The position numbers and the translations under genes are program-made. A model generated the notes under the pieces. The model had not been told where the DNA came from and made no database searches. It was given only the letters and a program-made list of their open reading frames with translations. DNA of 10,432 bases from DASYAN01 sp036501345 (GTDB lineage: Bacteria; Chloroflexota; Ktedonobacteria; Ktedonobacterales; Ktedonobacteraceae), in NCBI GenBank assembly GCA_036501345.1, contig DASYAN010000036.1:1-10432 (forward strand), written 5' to 3'. Shown piece by piece: positions 6,477 through 10,432 of this stretch (the stretch's first letter is position 1; each line of letters begins with the position of its first letter).

Positions 6477-9239
6477 CTAGTTGTTATGCTCTTCTGACTC
6501 GATCACGATTACTCCCCTGGAACCATCGATAGTAATGCGCTGTCCCGTAGTGATACTTTCGGTGGCCCTGTGTACTCCGACGATGGCGGGAATACCGTAC
6601 TCGCGAGCTACTACTGCGCCATGGGACATTGGTCCGCCCATCTCCATTACTAGTCCACCAGCGGTCAGGAAGAGTGGCGTCCAGCCGGGATCGGTGGAGG
6701 GCGCTACCAGGATTTCACCCGGCTCCAGCCGTGCTCCTATTGGGTCCATAATCACACGTGCCTTTGCGGTGACTACTCCTGCCGAGGCTGGCGTTCCTGT
6801 GAGAGCACCTTCTGCTGTATCAGCTAACGCGTGATGCTCAGCTTCTGGCTCGGTGCCGTCCGAGAGTAGGATGCGCGGAATGTGACGCCGCTTTAGCTCA
6901 TAATTGTAGTTGGCTCGGCGTTCACGTACCACGGCACGAAAATCTTTGCCTGCTAGCGCCTGCCGTGCTTCAGCCAGATTGATGAAGAAGATGTCTTCGG
7001 CTGACTCCAGGCGTCCGGTTTGCGCCAGCTCTTCGCCTACAGGCCAGAGGAGATGCCGAGCGTTCGCCATCATCAGGACCATATAAGACTTTGGCTGTTC
7101 GCGTAATCCCCCTAGAGCGCGGACCTGACTTAAACTGTAATGGACCAGTTTACTACGCAGCCAACTGCCACGTTTTCTCGCTCTGCGCGTTAGTTCTATG
7201 ACCATCTCTTCTGCTTCGTGCATTGCTCGCTGAAACTGGACGTCAGGTGCCAGTTCGGGCTTCTCGAGCTGCAGGTAATTGGTCAGCACTCCTAGGATAT
7301 GTGTGGGATCTTCTGACCAGCGTGGTAGGCCCATATCAATCTCTGCCACTGCACGATGGCCGTAGATATGCAAGAAATGAGCCAGACCCTGCTGCAAAGT
7401 GGCAGGCAAAGTCCCAGCTTGGTACTCTCGTGCCAGTTGGACTAGTGGTGTTTCGAGCATTAGTCTAGCTGTAGTGGCATCTGCGCGAATTTGCTGTGCC
7501 AACTTCCATAACTCTAAATCCATTTCGGTAGTGACATTATATGGAAGTCCACGTAAAACTGTCTGGATCTTGTCAGGTGTTGCTCTCTCGCCCAGCAATT
7601 TGCGAGCGATAACCTGCAATCCCAGACCAGCCCCCATAATGATCGGCATGCTGTGCAGGAAGAGAAGTCCCGCATTTTCTATGAAGAGGCGTTCAACCAC
7701 GGTTAGTCGTTCACTGGCACTGGCATTGGCAGCAATCTTAGCTTGCGTTTCTAATCGATCCCGGAGACGCCATATCCTCTCTCTGGCTGCTGCTGGACGA
7801 AACAATGCCTCAAGTAGACGGTATGGGATGCCAGCGGGTACCATGACCGTGATGAGCTTGCGAATGAAAGGCCAACGTGAAGTCGAGGTAAGCGATAGGC
7901 GAGGGTCAGAGGCCAGCCGCTGAAAAATTGGTGCTGAACGTGCTTCCATAACGCTCGCTGCTTGCACCAGCAGTGAACGTCCAATGGCGCTCCGCAGTGC
8001 AATGGTGACATCGATGAAGAGCCGTTGCGCAGCTTCATGGAAGATAGCAGGGCCTGCCTGAATATCTCGTGTTGGAAGCTTGAAGAAGATGGCGCCTGAT
8101 GAGCCTACCAAGCGGAATGCTGCAATTCCCATAGGGGTCAGTGGGCGATAGACTCCCTGTGCCACGTTGGCCGAGAAATAGACACGCAAATCTTGATCGG
8201 TGGTGGGTGCCCCGACAGGCAATGGAAAGAGCGTGGTAATCGGTCGAGCCTGTGTCAGCCAGAGACGACCGTCGCTATCAATGGCCCATTCGGTATCCTG
8301 GGGTGCTCCATAGTGAGCTTCAACCTGTATTCCTAGCCGTACCAGATCTTGTATCTGCTCTTCGGTAAGGCAGGATGTACTCTTCTGCTCTATCATCTCG
8401 ACGCGTTGAGTACCTCCGCCGGGAATGGATCGAATGACCACGCGCTTATCACCCAGGCGACGTTCGACGATTTCACCTGTTTCAGCGTTGACAACAAAAT
8501 GGTCGGGGTTGACTGCTCCCGAAACGACCGCATCTCCCAGGCCAGGATTGGCATCGATAACTGCCTGACGACGACGACCTGTGAGTGGATTGGCGGTAAA
8601 GAGCACACCTGCTACCTGCGCATCCACCATCCTCTGTATAACAACGGCTAGACGTACTGTGTGATGGTCGATCGTATTGCTGGCACGATAGCTGACAGCA
8701 CGATCAGTCCAGAGCGAAGCCCAGCAATGTTGTACGGCGTCAAGGATGGCCTCAATTCCTACGATATTGAGGTAGGTGTCCTGTTGACCAGCAAAGCTAG
8801 CGAAGGGAAGGTCTTCAGCGGTGGCCGAGGAACGCACAGCTACGGGGAGAAGGTCGTCAGGGGCTAACTCGTGATAGGCTCGCGTAATAGCTTCTACAAT
8901 GTCTGTGGGAATGGGCACGGCTAATAGCCTGTTACGAGCCGTGGCGGCACAGATCTCTAGATGAGCCGCATCATCGGCTTGCGTGGTGGCTAGCTGGTCG
9001 AGGACCGACTCCAGTTCTGCACCACTGGTTGCGTGCGTGTAGGCCTGGGTAGTGAGGCAGAAGCCTGATGGCACCGGAAATCCCGCATGAGTCAGTTCGC
9101 CTAGGTTCGCGGCCTTGCCTCCGACCTGCGATAGCATGCTGGCATTTATCTCGTGAAAAGGTAAAACAAGTGGGGTGAGAGTGGTATCACTTGTCCACGA
9201 TTTATCAGTCTGTGTTTCCTGTTTTTGCATGTCCTTCAT
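6477..9239 (-). CDS. Rifampin phosphotransferase-like ATP-grasp/phosphohistidine enzyme
   Basis: A 920-residue enzyme related to PEP synthase. The ATP-grasp domain is about 25-340: VGGKAANLGEL (39-49), VRSSATAEDLPFASFAGQQ (135-153), FTANPLTG (214-221) and DTEWAIDSDGRLWLTQARPIT (315-335). A long helical substrate domain follows (about 350-800). The swivelling phosphohistidine domain (about 820-915) contains GGPMSHGAVVAREYGIPA, with His873 as carrier. The protein ends right after this domain and lacks the PEP-binding barrel of PEP synthase and pyruvate phosphate dikinase. This three-domain order is that of rifampin phosphotransferase, which passes the ATP beta-phosphate via His to a hydroxyl of rifamycin. 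The rifamycin substrate is inferred; another hydroxylated compound is possible. The ATG at 9239 has a perfect AGGAGG (9247-9252) 7 nt upstream. Its first 35 bp overlap the end of marR, pointing to one operon. Confidence 0.88.
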   Translation of the reverse strand: MKDMQKQETQTDKSWTSDTTLTPLVLPFHEINASMLSQVGGKAANLGELTHAGFPVPSGFCLTTQAYTHATSGAELESVLDQLATTQADDAAHLEICAATARNRLLAVPIPTDIVEAITRAYHELAPDDLLPVAVRSSATAEDLPFASFAGQQDTYLNIVGIEAILDAVQHCWASLWTDRAVSYRASNTIDHHTVRLAVVIQRMVDAQVAGVLFTANPLTGRRRQAVIDANPGLGDAVVSGAVNPDHFVVNAETGEIVERRLGDKRVVIRSIPGGGTQRVEMIEQKSTSCLTEEQIQDLVRLGIQVEAHYGAPQDTEWAIDSDGRLWLTQARPITTLFPLPVGAPTTDQDLRVYFSANVAQGVYRPLTPMGIAAFRLVGSSGAIFFKLPTRDIQAGPAIFHEAAQRLFIDVTIALRSAIGRSLLVQAASVMEARSAPIFQRLASDPRLSLTSTSRWPFIRKLITVMVPAGIPYRLLEALFRPAAARERIWRLRDRLETQAKIAANASASERLTVVERLFIENAGLLFLHSMPIIMGAGLGLQVIARKLLGERATPDKIQTVLRGLPYNVTTEMDLELWKLAQQIRADATTARLMLETPLVQLAREYQAGTLPATLQQGLAHFLHIYGHRAVAEIDMGLPRWSEDPTHILGVLTNYLQLEKPELAPDVQFQRAMHEAEEMVIELTRRARKRGSWLRSKLVHYSLSQVRALGGLREQPKSYMVLMMANARHLLWPVGEELAQTGRLESAEDIFFINLAEARQALAGKDFRAVVRERRANYNYELKRRHIPRILLSDGTEPEAEHHALADTAEGALTGTPASAGVVTAKARVIMDPIGARLEPGEILVAPSTDPGWTPLFLTAGGLVMEMGGPMSHGAVVAREYGIPAIVGVHRATESITTGQRITIDGSRGVIVIESEEHNN

Positions 9240-9693
9240 GAGAATGCCTCCTTGCTGCTTCCGCGAGTAGAGTCATAGCCCGGGTCACCTGTGCTTGTTC
9301 TTCTGGTGAGAGATATACCATGATGGCTAATTGCGCATCGGCCCGATTCTGCTCGAATGTGCGCAAAAATGCTCGCCCCTGCTCTGTGAGAAAAACACGT
9401 CTGGCCCGTCGATCCTGTTTGTCTTCGCGCCGACCGATCAAGCCACGCTCCACCAGTTGATCCAGCAGACGGCTGGTAGCGGAGACGGAACGTCTGAGAC
9501 CCTCTGCAACACGCTTGATTGTTGGCTCCCCTTCATCGTCGAGCATGTACAGAGTTGCTACCTGGAGCAATGAAAAATCGAAGTCCCCAAAGGCTCGCAG
9601 AGAGCCCATGAGCATGTCATGCCAGATGGCACGCCGGACCAAGCCCAGGTTTTGAGCAAGTATTTCGCGATCATCAGTACTGATAATTTGCAC
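9205..9693 (-). CDS. MarR-family transcriptional regulator
   Basis: A winged-helix regulator of about 160 residues. Counting from GTG 9693: N-terminal dimer helix (DREILAQNLGLVRRAIW, 8-24), LLQVATLYMLDDEGEPTIKRVAE (42-64), recognition helix RRSVSATSRLLDQLVERGLI (67-86), and the wing with the family signature REDKQDRRARRVFLTEQGRAFL (89-110). It probably represses its own promoter (9735-9763) by binding the palindrome over the -10 box, released by a small ligand. It shares a transcript with the phosphotransferase gene, which begins before marR ends. The start is uncertain. GTG 9693 is the only canonical in-frame start after the predicted transcription start, but AAGGAG (9693-9698) overlaps it. 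The same site is ideally placed for ATT 9687 (5 nt) or ATC 9684 (8 nt). The frame is open to an ATG at 9879, but that lies far upstream of the promoter. Confidence 0.87.
   Translation of the reverse strand: MQIISTDDREILAQNLGLVRRAIWHDMLMGSLRAFGDFDFSLLQVATLYMLDDEGEPTIKRVAEGLRRSVSATSRLLDQLVERGLIGRREDKQDRRARRVFLTEQGRAFLRTFEQNRADAQLAIMVYLSPEEQAQVTRAMTLLAEAARRHSHEGHAKTGNTD
9247..9252 (-). promoter_or_regulatory. Consensus Shine-Dalgarno of the phosphotransferase gene
   Basis: Perfect AGGAGG on the minus strand, 7 nt before ATG 9239 and inside the last codons of marR. It decides the start and suggests the enzyme is translated strongly once the operon is derepressed. Confidence 0.85.
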
Positions 9694-9754
9694 TCCTTGA
9701 ATATTTGCAAAGTTAATATATTTGCATCCTTGCAAATATACCATAAGCGCAAAT
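9686..9754. repeat. Five ATTTGCA half-sites in 17-bp register around the marR promoter
   Basis: ATTTGCA occurs at 9686-9692, 9703-9709 and 9720-9726, each 17 bp from the last. The inverted form TGCAAAT occurs at 9731-9737, and CGCAAAT (one mismatch) at 9748-9754, again 17 bp apart. The central pair forms the perfect operator; the outer ones could bind further dimers. Confidence 0.7.
9717..9740 (-). promoter_or_regulatory. Operator: perfect 10-bp inverted repeat over the marR -10 box
   Basis: TATATTTGCA (9717-9726) and TGCAAATATA (9731-9740) are exact inverted copies separated by TCCT. The size and symmetry suit a MarR dimer. It covers the -10 box (9735-9740) and the predicted start point (about 9728), so binding would block the polymerase. 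Binding by the adjacent MarR is inferred. Confidence 0.75.
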
Positions 9755-9763
9755 AAATGGCAA
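9735..9763 (-). promoter_or_regulatory. Promoter of the marR-phosphotransferase operon
   Basis: On the minus strand: -35 TTGCCA (9758-9763, five of six), a 17-bp spacer and -10 TATATT (9735-9740, five of six). The predicted start is about 9728, giving a leader of about 35-45 nt before marR. This rules out the in-frame ATG 9744 and TTG 9735 as marR starts, since both lie upstream of the transcript. Confidence 0.75.
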
Positions 9764-10017
9764 GCTTTCTTCAGTTGAGTAGCAGGGCTTGTGAATGCTG
9801 GCAGGAGAGAAAAGCCAGAGAGGAGCAGGAGAAAGGGAAGACAAAAGGGTGGCAGAGAGAGGGAAAAGAGGAGCCTCATGTCGCCAAAAAAAGCCCAGAA
9901 AAGGCCAGGAGAAATCGAAAGATCGAGACTCCAGGTGAGAAGGTTGCAAGTATTAGCCTCAGGGGGCTTATTTGGATGAGGGAAGTGCTCCTCCTTTCAG
10001 TAGAGAGGTGTGGGAAG
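9764..10017. other. Gene-free, purine-rich stretch beside the insertion-sequence remnant
   Basis: No gene is supported here. About 9800-9915 is strongly purine-rich on the plus strand, so open frames in it give low-complexity Lys/Arg/Glu or Leu/Phe/Pro products. CAGGGCTTGTGAATGC at 9783-9798 has the CAGGG start I associate with ISAs1-family ends and is oriented as a terminus pointing into the remnant, 20 bp beyond the operon -35 box. GGCTTGTGAA recurs at 9786-9795 and 10024-10033. On the minus strand a short GGCC/GGCT stem followed by seven T (9886-9906) could act as a weak terminator. Confidence 0.4.
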
Positions 10018-10308
10018 CTAAGCGGCTTGTGAACCAAGCAGCCAAGCGAAAGCCCGCTCAGGGTGGGAAGACAAAGACCGTCTGGTGGAAGCAATCTGAG
10101 AAGAGCCGTGCCGATGAATAAGAGTCATGGCCAGATGACGCAAGGCTGCCAGGATCTGTGGAGCATGGCCCGTACGAAGGCGGGAGCGATCTTCGGCAAA
10201 GGTGACATCGCGCACGTAATGAGAACGATTTTCAATACACCAGTGTCCCCGCACCAGTTCGAGCAAGCGTTGGGGAGAAGCCTGCTCCCGAGACTGACTT
10301 TTCCCCAC
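10018..10308 (-). pseudogene. ISAs1-family transposase, C-terminal fragment
   Basis: The 96-residue frame carries the conserved C-terminal block of ISAs1 transposases: LVRGHWCIENR, then HYVRDVTFAEDRSR, then RTGHAPQILAALRHLAMTLIH, and a tail like HPERAFAWLLG. The full family protein is about 350-400 residues, so the N-terminal DDE part is missing. In this frame a stop lies at 10315-10317, seven bases or so before the GTG at 10306-10308, and no transposase sequence is recognisable from there to the window edge. It is a dead remnant, not an active transposase. The Glu of YVRDVTFAED fits the region of the last acidic catalytic residue. Confidence 0.82.
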
Positions 10309-10432
10309 AGCTTTCTAGTGAAGATGAGATAGAATGAAGGAAGTAAGAGTGGAGAAGAAAAGATCATCTAAAAAGAGAAAGACTCCACATTAAGATGATG
10401 GTTGTCGCTGGCCAGTGGATAATGGGATCAAG
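10309..10432. other. Window edge, no supported gene
   Basis: Purine-rich on the plus strand to about 10385, with stops in all three minus-strand frames, which is where the rest of the transposase would be expected. An ATG pair at 10395-10400 opens a plus-strand frame that runs off the edge after 12 codons; that is too little to call. Confidence 0.35.

Noticed and set aside
8349..8867. Plus-strand open frames inside the phosphotransferase gene.
   Set aside because: They are antisense to conserved ATP-grasp motifs and match no recognisable protein.
9694..9879. N-terminal extension of MarR to ATG 9879, giving a hydrophobic leader of about 30 residues like a signal peptide.
   Set aside because: The hydrophobic stretch is the antisense of a purine-rich tract, there is no ribosome site at 9879, and a near-consensus promoter with its operator lies inside the extension.
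9640..9960. A rifamycin-associated element upstream of the phosphotransferase operon.
   Set aside because: The inverted repeat here is AT-rich ATTTGCA; nothing like the GC-rich element with a CTTGCGGCAAG core is present.
10395..10432. A plus-strand gene starting at ATG 10395 and leaving the window.
   Set aside because: Only 12 codons are visible, without a clear ribosome site.
1..10432. CRISPR array, riboswitch or defence island.
   Set aside because: No regular spaced repeats of CRISPR type, no recognised aptamer and no defence protein families were seen on either strand.

Overview
The window looks like chromosomal DNA from the Chloroflexota, most likely class Ktedonobacteria. This is inferred from protein style: a Ser/Thr kinase with an F-R-D catalytic loop, an Ig-like domain and a C-terminal membrane block; a membrane-anchored glucosaminidase-like protein with a Pro/Thr linker; and a MarR regulator with a rifampin-phosphotransferase-like enzyme. 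GC content looks close to 50% by eye. No rRNA or single-copy phylogenetic marker is present to prove the assignment.

Left part (1-1617, minus strand): a complete tRNA-Leu with anticodon GAG and its own near-consensus promoter, preceded by a two-pass membrane protein with an extracytoplasmic glucosaminidase-like domain. A 426-bp intergenic region (1618-2043) holds divergent promoter candidates.

Centre (about 1920-6472, plus strand): a membrane-bound Ser/Thr protein kinase, then miaA 15 bp downstream and probably in the same transcript, then a DUF6069-like four-helix membrane protein and a RimJ/RimL-type GNAT acetyltransferase, the last two each with a TATAAT box upstream. The kinase has a start problem: its domain begins upstream of the first canonical start codon. 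Either a non-canonical start or a frameshift in a T5 run must supply the N-terminus.

Right part (6477-9763, minus strand): a two-gene operon of a MarR regulator and a 920-residue ATP-grasp/phosphohistidine enzyme built like rifampin phosphotransferase, with overlapping reading frames. Its promoter is near consensus. A perfect 10-bp inverted repeat covers the -10 and start point, inside a set of five ATTTGCA half-sites spaced by exactly 17 bp. This suggests a self-repressed, ligand-inducible drug-modifying unit. Like the kinase, the marR gene has its good Shine-Dalgarno placed for an ATT/ATC codon rather than for the only canonical start.

Right edge (9764-10432): a purine-rich stretch and a C-terminal remnant of an ISAs1-family transposase, so the operon sits beside insertion-sequence debris. 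I see no CRISPR array, phage module or recognisable defence island. The most unusual signals are the phased operator array and the two genes with apparent non-canonical starts.
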